Shown piece by piece: positions 12,586 to 24,719 of a stretch of DNA of 64,000 nt (its first letter is position 1; each line of letters opens with the position of its first letter). Under the pieces are notes generated by a model. That model searched no databases. It had not been told where the DNA came from and saw only the letters and a program-made list of their open reading frames with translations. A program made the translations under genes and the position numbers. Source of the DNA: Periconia sp. R9002 (lineage: Eukaryota; Ascomycota; Dothideomycetes; Pleosporales; Periconiaceae). Where the stretch lies: assembly GCA_023627715.1 (NCBI GenBank), contig JAMAHW010000073.1:124001-188000 (forward strand), written 5' to 3'.

Positions 12586-13386
12586 ATACCGAGACAGAGA
12601 CATCACACATGTCTAATAGCGTGCTACATGTAGATAAGATCAAAATTATGTAACTAATTCACCCTTCTTTCTTTCCTTACCTTCCATTCCGTTGCGGTAA
12701 ATCCGTGAGTGTGGGTGTGGGTGTTGGATGTTGGGTGTTAGGTAGAAGAGAAGAGGAAAGAAGGGAGAGGTGGTTACCTATGTATGTATGTATGTACCTA
12801 TGATTGATTGATTGGGGTGGATTTTGGAGGTAGGGAGTTAGGGGAAATAGAATGGACTAGGTATGTAGGTGGGTAGGTTTGTAGGGGGAGTGTGGTGTTG
12901 TACGGATGGGTGGATGGAGTTTGTTTGTGGCTGTGTTTGGAGTGGGGTGGTGGAGAGGGAAGGGAAGGGTGAGGTGATGTGAGGTACGAAGTGTGATTTT
13001 ATTTTGTGTGTGGGTTTGGTGATAGGTGATGCCGGGTGATGGTAATGGGGACATGTGGTATCATTGTTCAAGATTTGCAATTTACGTGAGATTGTGAAGA
13101 ACAAATAACTCCATCGCTAAATATCTACTTTCCAAGTCACAAAAAATAGGGGGGGATGGATAGATACCCAGGTGAAGACAATGTTGGATACACATTATGA
13201 TATTGAAAAAAAACCCTCCCTCCCTCCCACCAACACGCACGCACACGTATAGATAATACAAGACAAGTTGATGACAACACCAGACCTTTGAGAGAAAAGT
13301 AAACAAAAAAAGGGGGAGGGGGGAAACAAGAGGAGGATAGACCCCGCAGACAAAAAAAAGGGAACATGTCACAGTGCTCCAACCAC

Positions 13387-16300
13387 TCACGCCCCCACCA
13401 TAGTAATATCATCGTCGTCCTCGCCTTCGGCGTCGATATCCATGGCATCATCATTCGCCCGCATACTAGATCCATTCTGAGCGGCGAGATTGGAAAGTGT
13501 GCCCGCTTTCCCGGTTCCATTGACGCCAACGTCGACGGTGATACCGTTCAGACCGTCGTCGTCGTCTTCCTCGCCCTCGGCGTCCTCCGAGTGCACGCCA
13601 TCAACGTCGCGGTCCTCTGTGAGACGCGCGCCGAGTTCATCCACGTCCTCCTCGCCCTCGGCATCAACATCCCCATCATCATCATCATCATCATCGTCAT
13701 CGTCTTCGTCCACGACGACGCGGCCCCTGAGTTTATTCCGCGAGCGTGGGTGCGGCGGACTGCTTGTGGAACTCGCACCAGCACGTCTACCACCACCAAC
13801 GGCCTTGACTTCGCCACCGTCTCCATCATCCTCATCGTCGTCCTCACCATCGTCCTCCCCAGCATCCAGGTTCGAAATGCTCTTGTTCAAATGACTCCGC
13901 GTACGTCGTAAGCTCACGGTTCCGGGCGTCTTGCCTCCATTCGCCGTCGGCGACCGCTGCCCGCCAGCGCCGTTGGGAGAGCCGAACCGAATCCGCGACA
14001 CTGGCGCCGTAGCGATGCCCAGGTTCTGCGCGTTGGACCGGCTTCGCGAGTGCGGCGTGGATGTTGTGCGGCGGCGCGAGCCAAAGGGCCGGCCCGGGCG
14101 GCGTTTCGGGGGCGGTTGACCGGGGATGGGCGGGAAGACTTCGTAGCGCGTTGCGGGGATCGAGGGCGCGGCCGTCGTAATATATGAGCCCGCAACCGCG
14201 ATGACGGAGCCGTTGGCGAGGGGCGTGCCTGGTGGTAAGGGGGACACGCCGCCGTTGTTGAGGGTGGTGGATTCTTCGGGTGCAAGAGTGGGTGTTGCGG
14301 TCCCTGGTGCGCCTGCGGCGTGTTCGTCTTCGTTATTAGCGTTGTTCTCGCCGGTTTGGGAGCCGTTGATGGATGTGCCATTTGTTTTGGTCGCTACGTC
14401 TATTTGAACGCCTTCTTCGGGTTCAGCCTTCTCGTCTTCGTTTTCCTCGTCGCGTTGTTGGACAGTGTGGAGTGCCGGTCCGTCTTCGTATTGCCCGAGG
14501 CGACCCATGACATACGGTGTCCAGACGAGGCAAGCGGGGTTGATCTTTGGATTTTCGCTGCTGTTGGCTTTCTCGAGATATTGCCTAAAGTAAGGGTAGT
14601 CGAGTCGAAGGGCATATTTGCCCGTCACGGGGTCGCGGACGAGCGCGCGGAGGCCTTCGAGTGCGGAGACGATATCGTCTGGCGTCATGCCTGTGCGTTC
14701 TGAGATTGCTGCGATGCTGACCGGAGACTTTTGGGTGAGGAGCTCCTCGCAGATGATGAGGCGCCAGTATTTTCTGTAACTCACTAACCCCATGTCGCTG
14801 AGAGGTTTTTCGGGGCTCCCTGTCTTCTGTTCCACCCGTGTGAGTAGATATGAGAACTCAATCAGATATTGACCGTATCCTTTGCGCTGGTGAATGGGAA
14901 GCACCAGAATGCACGAAACATTGTTGAGGGAACTTGGCCGTTTCTCTTTGGAGAAGTAGCCAACGAAATGGCACCCGAGGCTGTCATTTTCCGTCATGAC
15001 ATAGAACAGGAAAGGCTCCACATCGTAGTACAGCGTCTTGGAACCCAGGAAGAGTTTCGCGAGCAAACAAAGGTTCTGGCAGTAAACGGGGTTCTTGCGA
15101 CCGTCGACTTCGAAGAACGAGTATTTGCCGTCGCGGTAGATTTCATCTCCGGGTGGGTGTTTTGCAGGGCATTTGAGCTTCTATCGTTAGCACACCACCA
15201 ACAAATACATGGAAAAGCAATCTCACCTTGTGCCGCCACGCTACATAATCAGAGTTCATGTACTTGAGACAGAACTCGCAAATATAAAGCACTTTGTTCT
15301 TGCTGTATTCCTCGGGGTATGGCGCAGCGTGCCATGTGTCAATCTCGTACCCTCCAAAATTGATGCATTTGATCTTGCTCGGCGGTCCAGTCTCTTTTGT
15401 GCGCCTCACCGGTTCCTCATGGGCATAAAGGGCGGCTTGCTTTTGTTTCCAGTCTTGTTCCGCTCGTTGCCGCGCGTCTTCGAACCGCTTCCGGTCAGCT
15501 TGCGTAGGATAAGTCTTGGATGTGTCGGCATCAACTTCCGATAATATACCGCCGTACGGTTTGCTCTTGCTCTCGTCCACTTCTTTGTCTGCGAACCCGT
15601 GAAAGGGTGCCGTGTAGTTCACATTGACTGCGGGATAATGGGATTCTTCTACCTCCTCCCGCGCAGCTTGAGCAGCACGCCGATTCCGTTCACGCCGCTC
15701 TCTATCTCTCTCACGGCGCTGTTCCCGTCGTTCTTGGTCCTGCGTGAGGATCTTCTTCTTAGGCTTAGAAGTCACTATTTTTTGGACCTTTTCGTTGTTG
15801 AGATGGAACACGGCAATCAAGCTGAGCCCTTCGCCTTCTTCAATTGAAACCAAAGGCCGCTTGTCTTTCTTCTGCTGTGGCTTCGTGCGACGGGGCCGAG
15901 ATGAGCGCAGGCGTGATGATCCATTTTCTGATGCGCTGTGGTGCGCGCCATCGGTGTCCTCTCCATCCGTAACCGCGCTTCTTCCTTGCGCGTGGGACGT
16001 AGAGCGAGCTATTGAAGCAGCTGTGCCTGGCCTTGAAAGCTCAGAAGACCTACGTTTCTTCCTCGACTGCCTCCCTGTCTGGGGGAGCTCCTCTTCGTAC
16101 GAAGCTTTCCGCTTTCTAAGCGAGCGAGAACCATCTACGGAATCATCAGGGAGAATGAGTTCATTGAAGATGGAATGTCCGCCAGGATCTTTGCCTCGGT
16201 GTGAAGGTAAAAGGTCCTTTGTCAATTTGGACACTGATGAGAGTCTGCGGCGAGACTGGGACTCCGGGGATCCCTCTTTTCCATGCTGATCATTCTGCAT

Positions 16301-17109
16301 ACAAACCGTGCATCGCCAGTGAGAAGCATCTGTGGTAACATAGTTAGCTTGAAAACCTATACCCTGCTTACTCCATACCGATATACGTACCATCATCGAG
16401 ACTAAGAGTATTAGCGTCTCGGGCGCATTGCCGATGTGCTGCAGGAACAAAGCTCATGTCAGCTACCCAGAAACAACAAAGGTCGACCGTTTATTTTAAG
16501 GAGCAACGTACCCATGTCCCCACACGCTTTACACGACAACACTTCCTCAAACTCCTCGTTCGGGTCATTGTCCTCGTTCTCGTTGCAATAACTAACACAA
16601 AATTAGTGTCCCCACAAATATTGAAATACATTGTGATAATGGATCGAGGGCACTGACACGCAGAGACTGGACTCCAATTTTTCTGTTTCTCGCTCTTCGC
16701 CGTCCTCGCTTTGGACTTCCCAGTTATTGTCGGCATCCGATTCAGAGCTGCCAGAGTCATGCTCGCTGTCGCTGGTCTTGGCAATTGACGACGAGTCTCC
16801 ATGTGTATTTTTATATGGCTCGTCGTCCTCTTCCTCTTCATACACTGCATCTTCAGGCTCAGCAATCTTGACCGCACCCACCGGTTCGCTGTCGTCCTCT
16901 TCATCCACCTCTTCGCCTTCGGCGTCCACATCCGAGCCTTCTGCATCCGTGTCGCGAGTACCGTCCACTTGTGCGGTTGATCCCTCGGGACCCTGCTCAA
17001 AATAAGCATCATCCTCTTCATATTCTCCATCGGCATCGATGTCCTCTGGGTCCATATTGCCCGCGCTTTGGCCAATGAGCCTGCCGGGCTCCGCCATGGC
17101 GAGGGACAT
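13387..17109 (-). CDS. sas3: MYST histone acetyltransferase, Sas3/NuA3 type
   Basis: A nuclear lysine acetyltransferase of the MYST family, related to Sas3 of the histone H3-acetylating NuA3 complex. My exons, 5' to 3', are 17109-16658, 16591-16512, 16438-16391, 16329-15227 and 15177-13387, giving 1157 residues. The N-terminal 140 residues are very acidic. A PHD-like zinc finger follows (about residues 145-200), with motifs VLSCKACGDM, AHRQCARDA and HWRCTVCMQND. It is assembled from four small exon pieces whose phases all agree. The MYST core has the C2HC finger (CEFC, then HKLKCP; about 545-567), the acetyl-CoA loop QRKGYG and the IEFSYLL segment. A long Ser/Pro-rich, acidic C-terminal tail with Asp/Glu runs follows. 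No chromodomain is present, which argues against Esa1. A second in-frame ATG at 17097 is an equally good start. Confidence 0.9.
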
Positions 17110-17718
17110 GACCGAGGCTATTCGGGAGACAAAATACGCCAGATTCGCGATCTACTATTGACTAGACCATGTAGATGATGGGTTTCATGAGTGGAAACAC
17201 CCCAGGGATGTCTGCATGGAGCGTGTCGTGGGGCGCGTCGTGCGGGCGTCGATGGCGCGTTAAGATGGTTGATGGGATGGTTTTGGAGGCAATGATAGAT
17301 TCTGTAGTTGTGATATTCACTCTGTATGCCGTTTGAACGCGGCCAGGGTTGTGTCGTGATGTGCGAGGGCGTGCGGTCGCGGCGGGTGGTGTTGGGAGAG
17401 AGGCGGAGGCTGTCGATTGTTGCCACGTACAATTATTGCTGCACAACCGTTGCAGGCGGGCAGGATATGGGCGGTCCGGGCAAACGTGAGGGGTCGAGCG
17501 ACACCAAATAAATTGTCTCAGGGTGAGAGAGCGTGCTGGCGAGGAGTTGCTGCTGTCTGAAGAGCGCGGCCTCCTGAAGCTGTTGTCTTGTGCCAAGAAC
17601 CTGACCTGCTAGCTCCAGCCAGCCGACGGGAACCTCCATCACACCTTCCAAGCTCACTGCACCTATCCCCCCAGACCCCACCCCCAGACACAACACCACC
17701 CCCGCAACCTTCGCAACC
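17110..17718. promoter_or_regulatory. Divergent promoter between sas3 and the MWFE gene
   Basis: A 609-bp gap between two head-to-head genes, so it must hold both promoters. Its right half on the plus strand ends in a C-rich run just before the MWFE start. No recognisable TATA box or named operator was identified. Confidence 0.45.
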
Positions 17719-18234
17719 ATGGGTGTGCCCTTTGAAGCTCTGTTGCCGTACGGCATTATGCTCGGCGTGAGTCAATTGTCCCTGCGGAACGCGCCGACAC
17801 CCCCATTGACGACTTTTGCAGATGTTCACCTTTAGCAGCTGGGCTGTCGGATCGCTCAAGGAGATGCAGAACGGAGGAAAGAAGACCAGACGCGGACTCG
17901 ATGTCTGGGATAGGGTATGTAGCGTCTTTCCCTCGTTCCTTTTGGCTTCAGAGTCACAGCTAACCCCGGCTACAGCAAAGTATGACACCTCCGCAATGAC
18001 CTCATTCACCACAATCCGAGATAGAAGACGAGCACTAAACGATACCGACAGTGATGCAGCGCGACCGCCGATTGACGGGCTTCGCACGTGGTCAAACCGA
18101 CCGGCCCGAGGCGCCACCAAACTTCGAGTTGAACAACCCATGGAGGGTAAGTGCGGGACGGAATGACGACGAGCTACTGTTGAACCAAATGTCCATTGCT
18201 GACGACGATGCAGTTGGAGACTCGCTATGTCTAA
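17719..18234 (+). CDS. Complex I subunit MWFE (NDUFA1), five exons with a 4-nt microexon
   Basis: A small single-span accessory subunit of mitochondrial NADH:ubiquinone oxidoreductase. My exons are 17719-17766, 17822-17914, 17976-17979, 18052-18146 and 18214-18234, giving 86 residues. The protein starts MGVPFEALLPYGIML, has one membrane segment (about residues 10-27), and carries the family signature QMMQRDRRLTG, comparable to MERDRR in animal MWFE, before ending near NNPWRLETRYV. The third exon is only four bases (CAAA); its flanking introns have GTATGT/CAG and GTATGA/CAG ends with TAAC- or TAAAC-like branch sites. Skipping it and using the CAG at 18057-18059 also stays in frame but deletes QMMQ, including the conserved Met. 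The gene is divergent from sas3 and converges on the N-acetyltransferase gene 172 bp downstream. Confidence 0.85.
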
Positions 18235-18406
18235 ACATAGCATTGGCACAAAACACAACTCCTTATTCCCTCCATGTAAACGATACTCCATGTGATAGAT
18301 CAAACCAGTCCCTTCAAATTCAATATGTCCTTGTTCTCTACAACTCAATGTCCAACCTATATGCAAACGCTCGACTATGCCAAACCCCTCACTCACATCA
18401 CCAGAC

Positions 18407-19673
18407 CTACTTGATCTCCGACGGCAACCCCTTAATCCCATCCCTCTCGACCTCATCCAACACAATCCCAAACTCCTCCTCCAACGCCCTCACCCTCTCC
18501 TCTTCACTCCCAAACTTCACCTCCCGTTCCTTCACCCCATCCTTCCCCCTCCACTTCATCACATCCCCATTCACCGTAACATCCCCGACCAACTCACCGC
18601 CCTCCCCCACAACCTTCCTCTCCACGACCACCGTCCGCGTGAAAAACGTCTTACTGGACGTGCTCGTGAAGTAATTCATGACCTGGTAATCGCTGGGCAG
18701 AAACTCCATCTCAGTGAAGCAGTAGCGAGGCTGGAAGTCTGCGGTGGGGGATGCCTGGTGCTCGTACACCCAGTAGCGCTGCGAAGGGTCCGTCGTTCCG
18801 GGGATGTTTTTGTATTGGAGACGCGCGGACGCGGGCGAGAGGTGAGGTTGGATCGGGCTCGAGGGGACTAGTGGCATGGGGACTGTTGGGCCTTGGGATC
18901 CGAATCCGACGTCGACGTGGTATTTCTGATCGCCGATGGTGACGAGGTTGATCATGTGGCTCCTATATCAGACGACATTGTTAGAGATTGCTTTTTTGGG
19001 TGGAGTGGAGGCTGAGAGGGTATGAGTATGGATGGAAATCAATGAAATGAATAAGTAGGTTGTTGGTGTTGAGGACTTGTTCATCCTTTCACACCCAGTA
19101 AAAGTCCATTCCGAATCAATGGTTTCGATATATCACATCATACATCAATGCACACTCACTACATCCTACCCACTTCTTCTCTTTCTTTGCCAACACATCT
19201 ACTCTCGCAAACCGAGGAAAAGAAAAAAAAAAAGATCAATATAACACAAACGACACAACAAAAAACAAGAAATCAAAAAGAACTCACCACCCCGTCCACC
19301 CCTCCCCCTCTCCCTGCCAAACCCTCGCCCCAGCGGGGTACACCACAAACCCCAACCCCCTCAACAACATGCCAAACAAAGCATTATTCTCCATGCAGTA
19401 CCCTCCCTTCCCCTTCTTATCGCCGATGATCTTCTTGAACAGCGCGGACGGGTGGAGCGAGATTTGGCGGTGGGGGGAGTAGTGTAGGGTTAGGTTCTCG
19501 AAGGGGATGGTGGCGATGTGGTGTTGGAGGAGGAGGGTGAGGTAGGTGAGTTGGGTTGAGGGGGGGTGCGTGGAGAGGGGTGGTGAGGGGGATGGGGAGG
19601 GGGGGAGGTTGAGGTGGGTGAGGTAGAGGGAGAGGGAGGTGGGGGGGAGGGATGGTGGTTGTGGTGGTGGCAT
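18407..19673 (-). CDS. Arylamine N-acetyltransferase
   Basis: A cytosolic acetyl-CoA-dependent N-acetyltransferase (NAT family) acting on arylamines or hydrazines; in some fungi malonyl-CoA is used instead. Exons are 19673-19288 and 18962-18407, giving 313 residues, close to the usual NAT length. The catalytic triad is visible: Cys93 in KGGYCMENN, His131 in WSHMINL and Asp146 in YHVDVGFG. FENLTLHY near residue 58 is another conserved block. The 325-nt intron splits the codon just before the catalytic histidine. The N-terminal 40 residues are Pro/Ser-rich and the coding strand there is almost pure pyrimidine. In plant-associated fungi such enzymes can detoxify benzoxazolinone-derived aminophenols, but nothing here shows that role. 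Confidence 0.9.
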
Positions 19674-20723
19674 TGTATGGAGGTTTTTTTTCTTCTTGTT
19701 CTTCCTGATCTGTTTGGGGGGTTATGGTGTTTGCTTGGGAGTTTTTTGAAGTTTTTTTCTCCTTTTGAAGGGTGAGGTTTTTTGCGGTTTGCTTATGTAC
19801 ATGAATAGTGTACGTCACGGTTAAAAGACTCGATTCGCTAGAGTGTTAGATCGGGGCGTGTTGTAGGTATATACACTACTTATTTGGGGTTTTTTCTTCG
19901 TATTTTGAAGTTGGTGGAGACGTTCGATCTGACTAGACACTACATAATACATAATGCGAGATGTTTACACTTTAGATATTTTGGGGCTGAACTTTCATGG
20001 TCGATCAGTAGGTGTTGATGTTTGATGTGGACATTGGAGGCTTTTTAGGGTTTGTTTTGGAGGAATAGGTAGGAATGTACCTATTGACGGACTGGAGGAG
20101 TGGTGAGCCGGGGGGTGTTTGTTAGCGGGGGCCTGAAGTATGTAGGTTGTTTATTTTGTGAGATTGGTATCGACATAGGTTTGATTTGATAAACTTTGAG
20201 GAGTATATGGAAGTTTTTCTATACATACATACTCCACGGGTAGTCAATCATGGAGAGTAGGTTATACGAAGGCATGCGTAGTAGAGTCTGCTGCATGTCC
20301 CAATTCAGCCACCCCTTGCACTAGTACTAGCGCTAGCACTAGCCCACGCGCTAAACCATTCACCCCTGCCAATCATGCCTTCCGCATCCTCTCCGAACTC
20401 TATGCCTATTCCTATCTCTCTCCCATTGCGATCCAATCTCCACCTCCCCCCTCCTGTCCACATAAATCATGCTGCTCATGATCTTCTGAATGTCTACCTG
20501 CGTCTGTCTAGTCGAAACGAGCCGTGGGAACTTCTTGCTCGGCCGTTTATCTCTTTCTCTTCTTTTTCCTTCTCTTGCTTTTTCCTCCGTAATCCTTCCC
20601 GCATCCGCATCCGGTACAGATTGCGCCTCACCGTCTGCACCACGGCCCTACCGCCTTGTCTGACTGTGTCCCTGTCATCGCGCGCCCACTACTTCAGCTT
20701 CGGACCCCCGGGCCTCCAACACA
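19674..20723. promoter_or_regulatory. Divergent upstream region of the NAT and Uds1 genes
   Basis: No gene is supported. The left part is T/G-rich on the plus strand (leader side of NAT). The right part, 20400-20720, is strongly C/T-rich, fitting the leader of the Uds1 gene. A cluster of TAGTACTAGCGCTAGCACTAG words near 20320-20345 forms imperfect palindromes. Confidence 0.4.
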
Positions 20724-23593
20724 ATGGCCAGCAATGGCAGTCTGCGCACTCAATACCCATATGGCGGCGAAGCCTTAAGTCCTCGTCCCCTCTACGACTC
20801 CTTCCCTTCTCCCACCTCAAACTACCCGTCTCCCGGCATAGGCGGCCCCGGTGCTGTGTCGCCCAGCTTCTACCCCATGGCCTACCAGATCAGCCCGCGC
20901 TTCGGCGGCAGCGCGTTCATACCCCCTCCTGATGTCTTTGTTGATGGCCGGAAGGACTACCCGCAGGACAATGGTCCGTACCCAACTCCCATTGCCAATC
21001 GCCGCATGTCCGAGATCAATCGCGACCCTGTTGCCATGCATTTGCTGGTCGAAACGGCCATGACAGATAGCCAGCGCTTCGATGTCTTGACCGTGGAGGA
21101 AGTGGAGGCGCTGAAGCAGGAGCAGAAGGGGCTGGATGCCCGGCTGGGAACAACGCGGAGGAAGCTGGAATCAGAGACCAAGATTCGCGATGCCGCGCAG
21201 TCGCTCACCCGCTTGACGTCAAAGAAGGATAAGGGACATTCGAGGGGAATGAGCAGTCGCGGGAGCAATGCGGTCAAAGATACATCGGTCAAGTCGGAGG
21301 AAGAGCTGGCCGCGACTAATAGAAAGGTCGACGATCTCACAAGAGAACTTTTGGAGATTGAGTCTCGGATGAGACTAATCGATATGCAGCTATTGATGCA
21401 CACGGCCGCTGTATTGCAAATGACGCATCACGGCCCCAGGAAACGAAAAAGCCCACACATGGTCAACGATAATGACCCAAGACCGGATAGCCCCGCGAGC
21501 ATATATACTTATGAAAATGAACGAAACGACAGGTCGGGAGACGATATATTTGACGAACGTAGTTTCTACCGCTCTCCGGAGAATCTTGACAGCCTCATGA
21601 ATGCTCTGCAGAAGGGCACGCACCACCGCACAGAATCCATTGATCGGCAAACCCAGACATTGACCACCATGAGTAAACGGCTAGAAAACTTGAACGAGCG
21701 CATTCGAGATCTCATTGTTCAAGCCAACCCAGAGCGGAATCAGCAATACAACCGACCTCCTTCTGGACCATTGGGGGGCACAGCAGATGCTTCCTCCATA
21801 TATCGACAACTGGACTTTCTCGATCAGGGGATCAAAAGTATCGGCATCGAGCAAGCTGAGAGGAGTCCATCTTCAAAACCAGATCCCGAGGTTCAAGAGC
21901 GCATGGAGGGTATCAACAATCAGCTGTACGCTATGCTCAGCAGATCAGACGACCAGGTGCCTCCACCCCCTACTGTTGGAGGACTGCAGGAGCAGCTGGG
22001 TTACATGGAAGATTCTTTTTACAACGTCTCTCAACTACATTACTCTATGAATGAGCAGATTGACGATCTACGAAACATGGCAGCCGGCAGCGGGGATGCG
22101 GAGAAGTACGAAACCACGCTTCGGGGTCTTTGGAAGACGATACTGGACGGCGAGGAAGAAGCTCGACAACGGAAACGCGAACGTAGGGCGCTCCTTGCCG
22201 AAGATCCGGACAATACGGAGGAACTGTCACCCGATGAAGATTACAACGCCAACGAGCAATTCTCACTGATTGCTTTTGATTCCAAGATACGGTACATATT
22301 CCGCCGCGCCACTTCGCTCAAGGACAAACAAGCCATACTGTTACGCCAGATCAGGCAGCAGCGCGAACTGAACAGCAAGTCCGATGCGCAGAGAGAAGAA
22401 CAGGTCAACAAACTCAACGAGCAGGTCCTTAGTGCGCGTTCCGAGAAGAAAACTATGGAAGGCGAGCTAGAAAGAGCCATGGATCTCCTTCGGCAAACCG
22501 ATGACCAAAAGAAGGAAGAAATGACTCTTCGCAATGTTGAATCCCGCAATACCGATCTCGAGAATAAGCTGCGGGAGACGCAAGACCAGGCAGCATATCT
22601 CGAATCGCAGCTCAACCAAGCGCAAGAAGACGCAGCATCTCTCGAATCGCAGCTCAACAAAGCACAAGAAGACGCTCGCGCCGAAGCTGCCTCTATCCAA
22701 GCCGAACTCGCCTCCTCCGCCGCCAAAATCGACGAAGCAACCGCCGCCCTCCACAGCGCCACGGCCGCAAAGGAAGAAGCCGAAACGCGCGCAACAGAAA
22801 CGGCCAACGCCCTCCGTGCCAAAGAACAAGAACTCGAAGGCCTCGAATCCGAAGTCGTGCGCTTAACCACCGAACTAACCTTTGCCAAAGCCGAGCTCGA
22901 TGGCGCCTACGGAACCCGCGCCGAACGCGCCGCCGCCTCGGGCGCCCCCGCAAGGCAAGAGCTCGAGGAGCTGGCCGCCAAAAACGAATCGCTCATGGCC
23001 GAAATCTCGGCGCTCCAGAAACTCTCGGAAGCAGCCTCGCATTCGGAGCAAGAAGCGCGCGAGAGCGAGCGCAACCTCAAAGCCGAGCTTGCGGGCATGG
23101 CAACAGACTACGAGGCCCTGACCCGCGACGCCATCCAGAACGAGCGCGACCGCGACGTCCTCGAAGCCGCCGTCGACAAGCTGCGCGACGAGAAGGAGGC
23201 CCTGGAGATGGAGCTCAGCGACGAGCGCGTCAAGTGGCTCGGGATCCGCAGCCCCAGTGTTGCCGCGGGCGCTGTGGGCAATGCCAACCCCAACGCGGCG
23301 CTCGCCAGCCCCATCCCCCCTGAAATGGGCGCGACGTCGATTCGCATGCTCCGTGAGGATTTTAGGAAGATGATGCGTGAGCGGACCGCCGAGGGGTTGC
23401 GGGCTTTGAGGGTGAGTCTTCGTTTTCTTACCCTTCTACATTTTAGACTAACGGTGAGTGATAGAACGAGCAAGAAGAACGTCGCAAACTCGAAGCCATT
23501 GTACGGCAGCTGCGTAAGGACGCGGGCGCCGCCCCCGGGAAATCGAATTTGTCGGCGGTCAAGACGGCGCCGGGCACGTCTACCAAGGCGTAG
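20724..23593 (+). CDS. Uds1-domain coiled-coil protein (up-regulated during septation)
   Basis: A large coiled-coil protein resembling fungal proteins with the Uds1 domain, named after a fission-yeast septation-induced gene. Exons 20724-23411 and 23465-23593 give 938 residues. The N-terminal 90 residues are Pro/Ser/Tyr-rich. The Uds1 domain covers about residues 108-235, with MHLLVETAMTDSQ, VLTVEEVEALK, SEEELAATNRK and HTAAVLQMTHHG. From about 480 to 860 the sequence is a long Glu/Gln/Ala-rich coiled coil, including near-identical tandem units LESQLNQAQEDA and LESQLNKAQEDA. The C-terminus is short and basic. A structural role at septa or in the cytoskeleton is inferred from the family. The last exon is supported by clean phase-0 junctions and a plausible stop. 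Confidence 0.8.
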
Positions 23594-24719
23594 AACTCAT
23601 CCGTTGGGGAAGTAGTGTTGATTTGAGTGCTCATTTGGTGTGCAGGGAGGGAAGGAGAGGTAATGATGAAAACGCAAACGCAACGCTATACCTACACATA
23701 CGCTTTTGTTACGTTATGTTATGGCCTTCTGGCCTACGTTTACGTACGTTACCTTACTATTCTTGGGGACCTTTTTTTTAGAAGATGAGAAGATGAAAAG
23801 GCCGTGGTCACAGTGGGGGAAAGAGAAAGAAGGGAGGACACGATCAAGGGAAAAAAGACATGGGGCATGTCGCGATATTATTATTTCACCTCACACAACC
23901 ACTACCCTACAAAAAGCCCCTACCCTTTTTAAGTTTATTATTTTATTTACAAAGTCTTTATACGTGTATTGTTTAACTCCCTAGTCCTTTCTACTTCTTC
24001 TTCTTCTTCTTTTCTTTTCTTGTAGTACTATTAGAAAAATACCCTTTTTTTCTTCTCTCTCTCATCTTCTTCTTCCTACTACACTTCTTTAAAAGATTCT
24101 TTGTACATACCCTATATAACCTTTTCTACTTCATTATCTAACCTATATATGCAGTTTAGTTAGGGTAGTTATTTCTTATATTTTTTTTTTAAAAAAAAAA
24201 AAGAAAGAGGGGTGTTAGGTTACGGAACGAAACGGATGCGAGAAATTGAAAAACGAATTCAAGGGATGTTAGGGGGAGGGGGGGTTGGATTTAATTGTCT
24301 TTAGGGAAAAAAAAAAAAAAAAAAAAAAGGTGTGATTTGATGTAACANNNNNNNNNNGTTTTTATTTTTACATATTCAATAAAAACTATATCTTCCAGTC
24401 CCCCACCAACCACACCCCCCCCCCCCCCCCCCCCCCCCAGCCCGCTAGCAACAACGAAAAAGTTGTAACGACCTACACATGTATTTACCCCCCCAGAAAA
24501 AAGCAAAGCCAAGCAAATCGTGAAAAGAAGAAACAGAAAAAAGAAAAACAAAAAAAAAAAACAATCAATAAGGTATCTGGTATCTACCCTCTTTGCCTTT
24601 CCCTTCCCTTGCCTTTCCTCCTCCCTTTGTCCTTTCCATCCAACTACCAACAAACAAACCAACAAACAAAACGCTCACCTCACCTCCCAACGCTTCCTCC
24701 TTTTTCGAAAAATAACCAC
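23594..24719. other. Intergenic region with homopolymers and an assembly gap
   Basis: 3' flanks of two convergent genes with no gene seen. The DNA is T/C- and A-rich and low in complexity, with CTT repeats at 23994-24010, a 22-base A run, a 10-base N run and a 24-base C run. The assembly here is unreliable. Confidence 0.7.
24307..24438. other. Assembly gap flanked by poly-A and poly-C tracts
   Basis: A poly-A tract at 24307-24328 (22 bases), ten Ns at 24348-24357 and a poly-C tract at 24415-24438 (24 bases). The gap is evidently caused by the homopolymers, and ten Ns may be a placeholder rather than a true length. Confidence 0.95.

Larger units (their letters stand above)
11456..13386. other. 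Intergenic region with microsatellites, between convergent genes
   Basis: This holds the 3' flanks of velC and of the MYST acetyltransferase gene, which converge. No gene is supported. It is full of simple repeats: a 15-base G run at 12265-12279, TCTAC-type repeats near 12320-12350, CTAC repeats at 12561-12585, GTAT repeats around 12780 and a G/T-rich block at 12700-13060. Confidence 0.6.

Noticed and set aside
13490..13911. Plus-strand Ser- and Val/Ile-rich frames of 134-181 codons
   Set aside because: They are antisense to the Asp/Glu-rich tail of the MYST acetyltransferase, where GAT/GAC repeats keep all frames open.
17518..18471. A 317-codon minus-strand open frame
   Set aside because: It lies exactly antisense to the well-supported MWFE gene and its introns, is Arg/Ser-rich and shows no family motif.
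22241..22888. A 215-codon minus-strand open frame rich in Ser/Ala/Cys
   Set aside because: It is the antisense shadow of the Glu/Gln/Ala-rich coiled coil of the Uds1 gene.
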